Origin: Luzula sylvatica
Taxonomy: Eukaryota > Streptophyta > Magnoliopsida > Poales > Juncaceae
Length of the DNA stretch: 64,000 nt
Assembly: GCA_946800325.1 (NCBI GenBank)
Contig: OX326961.1
Location: forward strand, 42,684,215-42,748,214
Direction of reading: 5' to 3'
Shown here: piece by piece, positions 24,167 through 36,040 of the stretch
How the letters are laid out: each line of letters starts with the position of its first letter
Position numbering within the stretch: position 1 is the first letter of the stretch
Made by a program: the position numbers and the translations under genes
Notes under the pieces: generated by a model
Databases searched by the model: none
The model's input: only the letters and a program-made list of their open reading frames with translations
Told to the model about the DNA's origin: nothing

Positions 24167-25852
24167 GTCGGGTATATGGACATAAACAATGCTAGCAAAT
24201 ACTCCCAAATGTGAAACAATTGGATTTCTTCCACCCCAAGCTTCTTGAAAAGTTTTCTCGAATAAACTTTTTGTCCAATATCGGTTTGATAGATACATCG
24301 CACAAGTAACTGCTTCCGTCCAAAACTCTTTAGATATGCTCTTTGTCTTCAACATACTTCTTACCATATTGAGAATGCTTTGATTCATCCTCTCAACAAC
24401 ATCATTTGTTGAGCAGACCTTGGAATGGTAAAAAATCGTTTCATGTCTTGTTCTTCAAAAATCGTGTGAGACTCGTGTGAGTTAAATTCGCCACATATAT
24501 TGGTCCTCAAGGACTTAATATAGTATCCATTTTTATTCTCCAAGAGAGACATCAAATTATTAAAAGTATTGAATGCTTCTGACTTCTCATTCAGAAAATA
24601 GACTGAAGTATTTGTACTAAAATCTTAGAAAGTATCGAATTTTCCAGAATGAAGATGGATTGATAGGATCACATTCATCGGCGTGAACAAGTGAAATGCT
24701 CCACATGCTCTTGAAGTGGCTTTTTTTAGAAAGCTCTTTCGAAATTGCTTACCCATGAGATATTCTTTACAAACTTGATTTGGTTCTTTGATTGATGGCA
24801 AGACTTTTAGCATCCTTTTTTGTGTCATCAACTTCAAACCTCAAAAATTTGCATGGCTAAGTCTTAAGTGACAAACCCAAGGAGTTCTTTCACGCAATTT
24901 TGAGATACTTTGCTACATCGATTTGATGTTCAAGATAGAAAATCATGTTCTTCTTCATAGGCACATTCACAATTAGCTTTCCCCGATCTTCTTGAAGGAT
25001 GAGAGTTCGATTCTTCATATGAATTTCATAGTTCTTCTCGAGGACAAGCTCAAAATGTTACTTTTCATTTTAAGAATGTAATAGACATTACTCGGGTACT
25101 CGTGACTGTCATTCTTCGTACGAATCAAAATCGTTCCTTTTCCTTCGATTTGAACATTTGAGTGATCTCCGAAAGTAACATGTCTCATCACCGAATGCCA
25201 AGTTAGACGGACTTGATTTTATCTCCAGACATATGATTGCTCACTCTATAGTCAAAACACCACAAATGATTCTTTCCTCCTCCTTCGTGGTAGCCTAGCA
25301 ATAAAGTGACATCAACTTCTTCATTCTCGGCATAATTAGTTTTATTCTTCACCATCATTAGGCATACTCGAACAGTCTCGAGCATAATATCCGGACTTGT
25401 GACAATTATAGCACTCAGACATTTGTCTTGGAAAATTTTCTCTACCGCGATCGAAAGGATTTACCTTTCTCCTCATTATTGCAAGTTTGACTATGTCTGC
25501 CTCCTCCTCTTCCCCGGACTCTACCTCCACATCCTAGTCCTCTTCCACGTAGACTTGTTTCGTTATTACCTTCTTTCTCTTTCAAGAGAGCTTCGTTCTT
25601 TCTCTTTCAAGAGAGCTTTGCGGTGACAACTTGCTCGACCGATTCCTCTTTCTTCTTGTTAATGCATTCTCCGTGAGGCTGTAAATAATCAAAAATCTCA
25701 TCAATTGTCATATCTTGTAAGTCTTTAGATTCCTCAATTTCTACTACAATATGCTCTAACTTTGTATGTAATGAGCGATTCACTTTTTCTAAGACCCGAA
25801 TATCCTTCAAAAAATTTCCATATTGCTTCATTTTATTGACTAGAGCAAGCAA
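24167..25852 (-). pseudogene. Old copia gag, protease and integrase fragments
   Basis: Reading downwards from 25852: a gag (UBN2-type) piece; a zinc knuckle CYNCHKSGYYARDC near 25420; a degraded protease region WCFDYRVSNHMSG near 25250, where the catalytic Asp-Ser-Gly triad of the family has become Asp-Tyr-Arg; and integrase pieces at 24625-24837 and 24167-24388 (KEFWTEAVTCAMYLSNR). Frames change between pieces. The last piece ends at PDQ, where the younger copia is inserted. Confidence 0.8.
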
Positions 25853-26664
25853 TCCAAAAAGAAGTCCGTAATAGATTCAGACTCTTTCATTCGCAAACCT
25901 TCAAATTGATCTCTTAACATTTGAAGACTCACATTCTTCACTTTGTTAGTCCTAGATTTGAGTTATGTAGGATCTCTAATGTTTCCTTAGTAGTCGCATT
26001 AGCTACTCTTTTGATCGATTCATCCAAACATTGATGAATGAAAGTGAGTGTTTGTCGATCTTTCTTGGATTCTTATGCAATGTGTCTTATTGGGCAGTGG
26101 TTAATCCAATCCCGTTTTCTGGCTCGATGCATCCATTATCATCGACATCTAACATTCGTGACAACCAAAACAATATTTCAAATTTTCTTTCGTAAGACGA
26201 GAGAATTGAAATGGAAATATTGAATTTTTCATTTCATTTTAATCTCTCTCTAATACTAGTCTGTCGAATTATATGACTATATTCTTTGTGGAGGAGAGGA
26301 AGAAGAAGAGGGAATATCTAAATACTTGTTTCATTTTTATTTTTCTTGTTTCTTACAAACACACAATATGTCTCTACTTATAGGCTAAGTGGTAGTGTAT
26401 ACATCAATTATATTAACTCCTAGCCATTGACTAACACTAATTCTCGAGTACATGATCAATAATTATATGCAAATCAATACATGTATTACAACTCTAAGGT
26501 GAACATAAACTTTCACACCTGCATAATAAATAACAAAACATACGTTTAACTAATATTAAGTTTATTATGAATATGCAACAATATTCTTATGAACAAATAA
26601 AATTCAAATTAATAAACATGATCAGTTATATATAATTAAAAAGAGAAATATTTTATCCTTTCAA

Positions 26665-27294
26665 GGGGAATATGGGCGGCTTGGGAGAAGAAGCAAAAGT
26701 ATATGAAGGATGTTAGGGGTAATTGGAAGCCCGAAACCGAGCTAATGCCGAGGCTAAGAAGATTGAATCGGGAAGATCTCGAAGAGATTAGTGAACTTAT
26801 CAATGTGGGAATATTTTTTTCGGAAGAGAATTTTAAAGATTCACTTGATAAATTTCCCGGTCTGGACTTATATTTCTTGATTAGAGGAGATTTAAAAGAA
26901 CGTTTGTCAAAACAATCACCATTCTCACCATATTCTTCATCGACTAGCTCAAACGAACCACCATTGTCACTGTCTTCTTCATCGACTAGCTCAAACGAAC
27001 CAATTGAGCAACAAATGAAAAAGTCTCTTGTAGTGTTGCCAGAACTAGAAGAGTGGCTTTATACGTCTGGTATGTTATTTATATTTATTGAATTGAATTC
27101 TTTATACTAGCATAAAACTAATTATATTATTCTACGAATACGATGTTATCGTATCATGAATTAATGTGTTTGTGCATTATGTAGAAGATAGCGTCATGGA
27201 GTTTAACAAAAAGGTCAGACTTTTGGCATATGGTTGGGAAATCTATGAACAAGAACAGAAAAATAGAGCAACAAAATGTGTGCGCCTTGTATGA
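26665..27294 (+). CDS. Unrecognised two-exon coding fragment
   Basis: A possible acceptor (tttcaag) lies at 26664. Exon 1 runs in one frame (IWAAWEKKQKYMKDVRGNWK) through an acidic stretch (EISELINVGIFFSEENF) and a duplicated Ser-rich block (SSSTSSNEP twice). It ends at 27069 before GTATGT. An acceptor TGTAG at 27180-27184 joins it in phase to exon 2 (EDSVMEFNKKVRLLAYGWEI), which stops at TGA 27292-27294. The join gives EEWLYTSEDSVMEF. I do not recognise the family. Upstream exons, if any, are displaced by the copia to the left. It could be the tail of a decayed gene or a captured fragment. Confidence 0.4.
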
Positions 27295-28147
27295 GTTGTG
27301 CAATTTTATGCATATCGAACCAAATCGAACCGAATAAGACCAAACCGATTCAAAATGAACCAGACTCAAAACCGAACTGAACAGAAGAAAATCTGACCAA
27401 TTAAAAACCGAATCGAATAAACCGAATTTCTTATTTGGTTTGTTCGGTGTAACCCAATAAGAAGCTTTATGATGTTATAATTTCAATTTTATGTAGAAAA
27501 GAGAAAATATATAAACCAGTCATATAAAACAAGGGAACTTATGGTGTTTTTCTTAAATAAAAAATCTATATGTAAATCATGCAAATGAATAATATATTCT
27601 TCAAAAATTCATGGTGTTTAGATTTAATTGTTTCATAAAAATAAATGTCAACTGATCTGCAACTTTAATAGGAAAATCAATATACTTATAAACATATTTA
27701 GCATATATTTTGATAAATAAAACTTGAGAATTATGTAATTTATCAACACAGAATCATTATATAAGCTTAATATTGAATATTTGGTGATTAAAATACTTAA
27801 ACAATAAAATTGTGCTAAATAAATTCAATACTTCAACACAAAATCAATTTAGGCCCATGGGTACATTGTCCTCGCCGATACGAGCAATTTCGACATACAT
27901 ATCGTGCTATTTGATGGAAGGAGGAGAAAGTGACAAGATTTTTTATAGAACGGGTGAGAAATAAATTCAAACTTAATCTACTACACCAAAGGACATACCA
28001 AACCCAGCATACCATATCTTGACAATCCATAGCGTCGACTAACTGCACCAAAAACCACAAAGGATCATAAACCAACCCACCACACGAAAGGAACTAAAGT
28101 CAAAAGTTAAATATCCTTCCCTGTCCTTTGTCACTGATCGATCATGT

Positions 28148-28210
<63 letters not shown>

Positions 28211-28284
28211 AACGAAGCAGATACACAACAGACTACACCACAATTCCACAAAAGATCTCCAATTCCAATAATCGATGAACCAGT
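27295..28284. other. Spacer with (CT)n microsatellite
   Basis: It contains short reiterated 'aaccgaa' motifs at 27310-27450 and an uninterrupted (CT)n run at about 28150-28209. No gene is seen. The frame of Arg-Glu repeats across the microsatellite is not real. Confidence 0.6.
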
Positions 28285-29173
28285 TGAAGGAAATACGTTT
28301 TTTGGATCAACTAGAAGAAAGTACAAATAAGGATAATCAAAGGATTGAATTCACAATAAGATTGTGCATATTCTGGAACCAAGAGATGGTTCGTTCGAAC
28401 GAACTATTATGGTGCGTTCGAACGCACTATAGTTAGTTCTAATGAATAATGATTCAGTTCGAACGAACATGTATAACACTTAACAGTGCTGATTCGTTCG
28501 AACGAATCGTAAGGTGCGTTCGAACGAACTATGTTCCGAATTGTGTGTTTGAAAATTTTATCTCATATTGATTGTCCGATAATTAATGGTATGATCTGAG
28601 ATTAATGGTATTTAATATCAGATCTGGAAGAGAGATAAGGTGTGAGATTATTTTCATCTTCTTCCTCAATCAAAACCATTAGAGAGAAATAGAGAATTAG
28701 AGAATTATTCTATAATTCTATATTCAAGCAAGTTTACGCGTAGATATACTAGGAGGATTTACGCGTAACCGGAAGACAATAACTCGAGGTGGATATGAGC
28801 AGAGATATCTCAATTGAGATCTTGTATTGTGATCCAAGGATAGCAAGAACGAGCAAGGTCGGATCTTAACCGGAGAAATTCCCGTTGTATACGACAAAAG
28901 GGAGCTTCGAATTAGGTGTCGAATCCCGCGGACGTGGGACGTGCGTGTCGCTGGAATCGAAGCAAAGAGCAAAGCAACTACGCAAGAATCAACCCTTCTC
29001 CGTGATCAATTTCACGTGGTATGATTATCTATGAATTAAGAGTTAATTTCATAGGTATTAGTTGCATATCATGAGTCGTGCCATTGAACCGATGACGTGG
29101 TCCTCGGGATCGGATCAGACTGGGCCTCACAATCCGCTACGCGGGGCTCGATAGTGATGCCTATATCCCACAG

Positions 29174-29185
29174 TGGTATCAGAGC
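29174..29185 (+). promoter_or_regulatory. Primer-binding site complementary to initiator tRNA-Met
   Basis: TGGTATCAGAGC lies one base after the 5' LTR. This is the standard minus-strand primer site of plant copia elements, and it fixes the LTR end and the element orientation. Confidence 0.9.
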
Positions 29186-30479
29186 TATCGTCGTCGATTT
29201 ATTGATCGAATCGGATACGAATAATTATTATTCGTGTTCTTTCGATGAATTTAGCATTTTTATTAAATTTCGATATTATAACAAGTTAAAATCTTACTAG
29301 AGATTGATCATGAGATGATTAATAGTATCTAGAAGGGATCATGAAAGAGTTTCATGATCGATTGTTTAAGAAACAATCAAATCAGCAAAATCAGAATAAA
29401 AATTCATGAAATCAGTATTGTGTTCGTTCGAACGAACTATATGTTGCGTTCGAACGAACATGAAAAGGTCGCAGATGAAATCAGTACTGATGAATTAATG
29501 GTTTGTCCGAACGAAACTGGATGTTTGTTCGAACGAAGTCATATAATCTTAAGTGTGTTCGAACGAAGTTCGAACGAATATACTCCAGGATTAGATTTGA
29601 AATGAAGTTTTAGTTAGTTCGAACGAAACTTGATGTTCGTTCGAACGAACCTAATACTATTAGAATGAAGTTTTGGTTCGTTCGAATCTAGTGATAAATT
29701 CGTTCGAACGAACCTAATTCTGGAATTTTGAAAATTCTGGAAATTTTCGAACGGAACTTTCTGTTCGTTCGAACGAACTATGTTCAAAATTTACTGATTT
29801 AGTATTTTGAGAATACAAATTCGAAATTTGTTTAAATCATGCTTATAAATTGACATATATCATCATAATAACTTGTACAAATTAATATAACATGATTATA
29901 TTGACATTAAAATCCCTGCATAATTTTTGTCATAAAATGTCTTCCATGTTCACAACCTCCGAGGTTGGTCTTACACTTTGCACGGTTTCAGGCCAAAGTC
30001 GGGCGTGCAATGTTGTATGAATCAATATGAGAGGCACGCATTAATTGGAAACAAACGCGGGTTCGGGCCAAAGTCGGGCGCGTTTGTAGTTCAATTGAAC
30101 GATATGTGAGCACGGTTGTGACTTAACCGTCCAAGCCAATCCGATTGGAGTTTGGGACATAGTTAGGATGCACAAACGGAATTTTGATTCATATATGATA
30201 CGGTTTGATACCGAAATCCTATAAAGGGTCAAGAGTCACATTGGATGTGATTGGATTTATCCTACCTAAATAGTGAGATCCCATTTGTCGTCCAAAGTCA
30301 CTTGTGGGAGGATCACGAAATATGGGTCTTGAGGTGTTATTGGATTGAGAATCCCGAATCAATATTAGGGTTATTGATTTTATAAAAGTAACATATTTCA
30401 TATCATCATATAAGCATATAGCATAAGTTCGCACATGTTAATATCAATCTCATTATAAAGTATTTTTCGTTGTAGCAAT

Positions 30480-32470
30480 CATGACTTCAAGCAACACCAA
30501 CTTCATGTCGATTAGATCGGTCTTAGAAAGGGAGAAGCTAGTCGGCAAGAACTATCTTGACTGACACCGTTGAAAGAAATACAGTTTCGGATCAACCGTA
30601 AAAGTGTACACAAGGATAAACAAATGTAAGCGTACATTTGTAGTCATAGCTTTCAGTGGGAAAATCTGATTTGAATAGTTCAAATTGGGTTAGATAGATA
30701 ATAAGATTATCTATAACCTTCATGTAGAAATATATTTCATATGAACGAAGTATTAGTGTCGTTTCTATGAAATACCGAAAGGGTGCAACAGTATGACATA
30801 TAGTTATTAAAACAGTCATAACTTTCGCATACGAACTCCAATTGGGCTGGACCAAATTGGGTTGTGTAGATAATAAGATTATCTACAACTTTCATGTTGG
30901 TTGATTTTCTGTCAGAAAAATTTACCAATTTCGAAATAACAGAATACTGAACAGCTTCATACAGTTTTCTGTGTGAAAGGGTGTATATTGGATATACATG
31001 CCTTTTGGCTAATCCTGATCCGATTAGATATAAATAGGATTATTTTCTCTCTCCTAAAAAGTTCAAGCTATTCTATTCTGCGACATACACCAAAAAGAAA
31101 GAGAGAATTCAGAATTTGATCTTTCTCAAAGTGAAATGTGCGAAGAGAGAGAAATCGAGAAAAGAGTTTTCTCGAGATATAGAGAGTCAATTTGATCGAG
31201 CAAGTTCGCCGGTGCATCGTCTAGGCAGTTGCACCCGCGACCGACGTCTTACGAGTCAAGGTGGATACATGTAGAGGAGCAACATCTGGGGCACTTTCGG
31301 TTGTGATCGATTCGGACGAGTGAGTTCAGTCGGAGACTAAATCGAGCGAATCGGCGAAGTCAACGAACGGTGAAATACGCGTGGGCGTGGGACGCGCGGA
31401 TTGTCACCAACGTGACAGGAGAAAGAAGGCAGCGATCAATCCTTCGAGTGCAATCAATTTTGCACCGGTATGATTCTAACCTTCTAATAGTTCGTACCCT
31501 CGAAGTCATGGCGTGATCTCGGGAATCGGGGAACCAGATCGGGCCTTCATTCCGCTGCGCGGGCCCGGGGTCGGGTATATTCCCCAACAACCGTAACCTA
31601 AGAATTGTTCTTAGCAAGAGTTCAAGAGTCACGTGTTAGACACGAAGATGGTGACTCCCGATGATAAGGCTTCGACCGAAGAAAAGGCGGCATTTGACAA
31701 ACTTAAGAAGGAGTCAAATGACGTGACATGCTTCATGTTGGCATGTATGGACGCGAATTTGCAGAAACAATTCGAGGATTCGGATGCGTACGAAATTAAC
31801 GCGACGCTCAAGGAAATGTTCCAGGAGCAAGAGATTATTGAAAGATTCAATATGTTGAAGGAATTGGTTAATTGTAAGATGCCTAACGAATCTTCGGTTA
31901 ACACTCACGTGTTACAGGTACAAGCGTTGATTGATCGTCTCAAGAAATTGGGAGAAAAAGTGTCACCAATAATGCAACAAGATTTGATCTTGTGTGCATT
32001 TCCATCAATTTTCTCAACTTTCGTGACGAACTATCACATGCATTCGATGAACAAGACGATTCCCGAGCTCCATGGGATGCTCAAGAACTTTGAGTCGGAG
32101 ATGCTTAAGGCATCGGGAGAACCCAAAGCAAGAGGTGCTAGGGATGTCCTCATGATTCAAGGTGGGATTCGTAAGAAACAAAAGTCCAAGGGCAGTGCGG
32201 GCAAGTCGTTGTCCAAACCAAAGACTAAAGGAAAGGAGAAATCTGAGGATGTCACCTGCTTCCATTGCAAAAAGAGTGGCCATTGGAAGAGAAATTGCAA
32301 GATTTACCTCGAGGAGGTGAAGAAAATCAAGGGGAAGGCATTGGAAGCCGGAACCGCAGGTATGACTATTATAGATGTTAACGTTTCAATTTTGGACAAC
32401 TGGATATTAGGTACCGGTTGTGGAACTCGTATTTGTCGAAATATGCAGGTTCTTCAAAATAGAAGGAAGT
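30480..32470 (+). pseudogene. Copia gag and protease start, split by solo LTR
   Basis: Gag starts at 30480 (MTSSNTNFMSIRSVLERE) and reaches NYLD at 30562, where the family continues W-x-RNLRIVL. A solo LTR interrupts here, and coding resumes at 31595 with NLRIVL. A one-base deletion near 31613 then shifts the frame to VLDTKMVTPDD. From 31633 the UBN2 gag domain is open to 32470, with zinc knuckle CFHCKKSGHWKRNC (about residue 208 of that frame). The protease motif reads WILGTGCGTRIC. The family has WILDTGC, so the catalytic Asp is replaced by Gly. A second one-base loss near 32471 precedes the next piece. Confidence 0.85.
30571..31589 (+). mobile_element. Solo LTR (1019 bp) inside copia gag
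   Basis: It starts TGAAAGAAATACAG and ends TTCCCCAACA. The 5-base TSD ACCGT lies at 30566-30570 and 31590-31594. There is no internal coding. It belongs to the same family as the reverse-oriented solo LTR at 48000-49062, and its first 30 bases also resemble the 5' LTR at 28285. It arose by LTR-LTR recombination of a full element. Confidence 0.93.
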
Positions 32471-32475
32471 AAAAC

Positions 32476-32750
32476 GAGGTGAAGTGGATCTTCGATTTGG
32501 GAATGGAGCGAAAGTTGCTGCGTTGGCAGTCGGAGATGTTTATCTTACTTTACCGAGTGGATTTATTTTAGAACTTAATAATTGTTATTTTGTTCCAAGT
32601 TTGTGTAAGAACATTATTAGTGTGTCTAGACTTGCTAATGATGGTTATGAATTTATTATTAAGAATAATGAATTTTCTATTCGTAAGGATAATTTATTCA
32701 ATGAAAATGTTCTATTTGAAAATGGTATTTACGTTTTAGACATGAATTAC
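32476..32750 (+). pseudogene. Copia pre-integrase fragment
   Basis: The frame reads VDLRFGNGAKVAALAVGDV, then LPSGFILELNNCYFVPSLCK and NIISVSRLANDGYEF, the usual GAG-pre-integrase region. It stops being copia-like after NGIYVLDMNY at about 32750, where unrelated AT-rich DNA begins. Confidence 0.85.
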
Positions 32751-33342
32751 ACAAAGGGAGAATTTCTTGTATGTCCCTCCAAAAACATGAAATATCAAAT
32801 ATGTCCCTACAAAATTGTAAATATCAAATATATCCCTTTGAAACTCAACTTATATCAAATTGGTCTAAAAATTAACTCATTTGTTAAACTTAAGAGAATA
32901 TCAATACAATTACCAATTTATCCCTAACCTATGAGCTACCATTAATTACCCCAAATCCTCTTCTTCTAGCGAGCTCCACTCCTCCATGGCGAATAGTATC
33001 CACCAAAACTCTTCTTCAACACGGAAAAGTTCGTGAGGGCGGAACTCGTATCAACCTTTCTTGATGAACCACACTCTTCCACGGCGGTGCTCATGGAAAA
33101 CAAGGGATAAAACTCTTCTAAACTTGGGGGAAAATCGAACCAATCACCATTTGAAACTCTCAATTTCAATTATAGCAGGTATCCTCTCTTGAATATGATT
33201 TAGATCTCGTCCCAGAAAATAACTTGCACTATCATGATTAGTTATTTACCTCCCTCGTCATACCTCAATTAATTAGTACATATTTTGATTGGATTTACTC
33301 AATTAGACTTGATTAGGTTCAATTAGTCTGCATTATGTTTAA
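32751..33342. other. AT-rich spacer, possible MULE-like terminus
   Basis: The stretch 32751-32860 repeats 'tatgtccctnnaaaa' units. It resembles the reverse complement of 39060-39200. No gene is recognised. Confidence 0.4.
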
Positions 33343-34409
33343 CTAGCATTGTGCCCGCGCGATTGCGCGGGTTTTGCTCTACGTTCTAAGTTAATATATT
33401 TAATTAACATGATAACTAAGAAATGTTAGTTATTAATTTAATACGTAATTGATATTAGTTCGAATTTATAAATTTGAATCAATATTAATGAATATTTAAT
33501 GGTATGTTCTAATTATCACGTTAATAAAATGCAATAACACAAATATGGAGAATACGGCTGGTACATTTTGGAACTTCATAAAATTTTATATTTTTTTTTA
33601 TGAAAAGTACAACTAATATTAAAAAAATTACTTTACTCCAAAATGTACCCGCCGTATTTTCCATATTTGTACCATTACATTTGATTAACATGATAATTAT
33701 GACATATCATTAAAACTTCACTAATATTGATTTAAATTTATGAATTCGAACTAACCTTAATTACGTATTAAATTAATAACTAACATGTGTCAGTTACCAT
33801 TTTAATTAAATAAATTAATTTAGAAAATAGAACATGTTATGGTTGCGCGGGCTTTGCTCAATGTTCTAAGTTAATATATTTAATTAACATGATAACTAAC
33901 ACACGTTAGCTATTAATTTAATACGTAATTGACATTAGTTCGAATTTATAAATTTGAATCAATATTAATGAATCTTTAATGATATGTTCTAATTATCACG
34001 TTAACTAAATGTAATAGAAAAAAAAATGGAGAATACGACAGGTACATTTTGGAGATTCATAATTTTTTTTTTCTTCACGTGTACTGATTATTAAAAAAAA
34101 AAAGTTTTTACTTTACTCCAAAATGTACCCGCCGTATTCTTCATATTTGTACTATTGCATTTAATTAACGTGATAATTAGAACATATCATTAAATATTCA
34201 TTAATATTGATTTAATTTATGAATTCGAACTAATGTCAGTTACGTATTAAATTAATAGCTAACATGTGTTAGTTATCATGTTAATTAAATAAATTAACTT
34301 AGAACATAGAACATGTTAGGGTAAAATTTGGGGAAGAATACAAATTTTTCAATTGAAAATTCAAAAAAAAAAAAAAGCCACGTGTCACCATATGGTGATA
34401 TGTTCAAGA
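33343..34409 (-). mobile_element. Non-autonomous Helitron 1
   Basis: On the minus strand the 3' end shows the hairpin CCCGCGCAATCGCGCGGG 8 bases before terminal CTAG, followed by host T. The 5' end reads TCTTGAACATATCACC preceded by host A. No TSD is expected. The interior is two tandem foldback units (about 33380-33840 and 33850-34310) with arms containing 'gttaattaaatatattaac'-like sequence. No Rep/helicase is present. Confidence 0.78.
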
Positions 34410-34419
34410 TTAGTACTAA

Positions 34420-36040
34420 CTAGCTTTATCCCCGCGCAATTGCGCGGGATGTTTTTTATATAATTATTTAAATAAAATTAACGCGTGTGCGAATTAACGC
34501 GCATGCGTTTGAACTAAATTAATCTAATCATGACATATTTGCAAATATCATGATGTCAATACATGCATAAGGTTCATGAAATTAGTCTATCACGGATATT
34601 ATTTTCTAATATAATTTGTATAAATAGCATTTGTTCAGGTGCTTCTAAAATCGATTAATATAATCATGACACATTCGCAAATTTTAATATGTATGTAAAA
34701 TAGGAAAAAAAAAAGACCAAATGTAAAAAGGATCAAAATGTAAAATAACAAAAAAAGGATAAAAATGTAAAATTGGACCGAAATATAAATAAAAGGACCA
34801 AAATGTAAAAATGGACCGAAATATAAATAAAAGGACCAAAATGTAAATTAAAACAAAAAAGGACCAAAATATAAAAAATGACCAAAATGTAAAATAAGAA
34901 AAAGGATTAAAATATAAAAAAGGACCGAAATGTATTTTAAAAAGGACCAAAATGTAAATAAAAAGGACCGAAATATAAATTAAAACTAAAAAGGATCAAA
35001 ATATAAAAAGGACCAAAATGTAAAATAAGAAAAAGAATCGAAATGTAAAAAAAGACCATAATGTAATTTAAAAAGGATCAAAATGTAAATAGAAAAGACC
35101 AAATTGTAAATTTTAAAACTAAAAAGGACCAAAACATAAATTAAAAGGACCAAAATATAAATTAAAAAATATTTTTTTTACACAAAGGCCCTTGATGACG
35201 TGAAGGCCTAGAATTGCAAGAAATTTCTTAACTTTATACATAAGATGTATGTAAAATAGGAAAAAAAAAGACCAAATGTAAAAAAGGATCAAAATGTAAA
35301 ATAAGAAAAAAGGATAAAAATGTAAAATTGGACCGAAATATAAATAAAAGGACCAAAATGTAAAAATGGACCGAAATATATATAAAAGGACCAAAATGTA
35401 AATTAAAACAAAAAAGGACCAAAATATAAAAGATGACCAAAATGTAAAATAAGAAAAAGGATCAAAATATAAAAAAGGACCGAAATGTATTTTAAAAAGG
35501 ACCAAAATGTAAATAAAAAGGACCGAAATATAAATTAAAACTAAAAAAGATCAAAATATAAAAAGGACCAAAATGTAAAATAAGAAAAAGAATCGAAATA
35601 TAAAAAAAGACCATAATGTAATTTAAAAAGGATCAAAATGTAAATAAAAATGACCAAATTGTAAATTTTAAAACTAAAAAGGACCAAAACGTAAATAAAA
35701 AGGACCAAAATATAAATTAAAAAATATTTTTTGTACACAAAGGCCCTTGATGACGTGGAGGCCTAAAATTGCAAGAAATTTCTTAACTTTATACATAAGA
35801 TATAATTATAACATATCATTAAATATTCATTAATATTGATTTAAATTTATGAATTCGAATTAATGTCAGTTACGTATGAAATTAATAGCTAACATGTGTT
35901 AGTTATCATGTTAATTAAATAAATTAACTTAGAACACATAGAACATGTTAGAGTAAAATTTGGGAAAGAATACAAAAATTTTCAATTGAAAATTCAAAAA
36001 AAAAAAAGCCACGTGTCACTATATGGTGATATGTTCAAGA
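34420..36040 (-). mobile_element. Non-autonomous Helitron 2
   Basis: The minus-strand 3' end has hairpin CCCGCGCAATTGCGCGGG followed closely by CTAG and T. The 5' end shares TCTTGAACATATCACC and the following 100 bases or so with Helitron 1. It starts ten bases from Helitron 1. Both 5' ends are followed on the plus strand by 'ttagtacta', so the exact 5' boundary could be shifted. It carries the 560-bp duplicated minisatellite. Confidence 0.75.
34689..35808. repeat. 560-bp tandem duplication built from 'ggaccaaaatgtaaa' units
   Basis: Two copies (34689-35248, 35249-35808) have a constant 560-base offset. The body is dozens of variants of aaaggaccaaaatgtaaat; the tail is a unique segment containing 'cacaaaggcccttgatgacg'. 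Frames translating as GPFxFWSF are artefacts of the repeat. Confidence 0.9.

Larger units (their letters stand above)
20174..26580 (-). mobile_element. Dead Ty1/copia retrotransposon with paired 262-bp LTRs
   Basis: The LTRs are at 20174-20435 (3') and 26319-26580 (5'). They are equal in length but visibly diverged, so the insertion is old. Both start TGTTG on the minus strand, and a purine tract (aagaagaga) precedes the 3' LTR. The flanking five bases no longer match. Gag, integrase and a scrambled RT/RNase H survive as fragments. A younger copia sits inside at 21507-24161. Confidence 0.82.
28285..32750 (+). mobile_element. Truncated Ty1/copia retrotransposon (5' half)
   Basis: The 5' LTR spans 28285-29172 (starts TGAAGGAAATACG, ends CCCACA). 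It is followed after one base by the tRNA-Met primer-binding site TGGTATCAGAGC at 29174-29185. A long leader rich in TTCGTTCGAACGAA motifs (29420-29780) leads to gag at 30480. Coding sequence ends abruptly in the pre-integrase region at about 32750. No 3' LTR follows, so the downstream half is lost. A solo LTR of a related family splits gag. Confidence 0.88.

Noticed and set aside
28039..28326. ORF with a long Arg-Glu repeat
   Set aside because: Created by the (CT)n microsatellite.
34684..35738. ORFs translating as GPFxFWSF repeats
   Set aside because: Direct translation of the ggaccaaaatgtaaa minisatellite.
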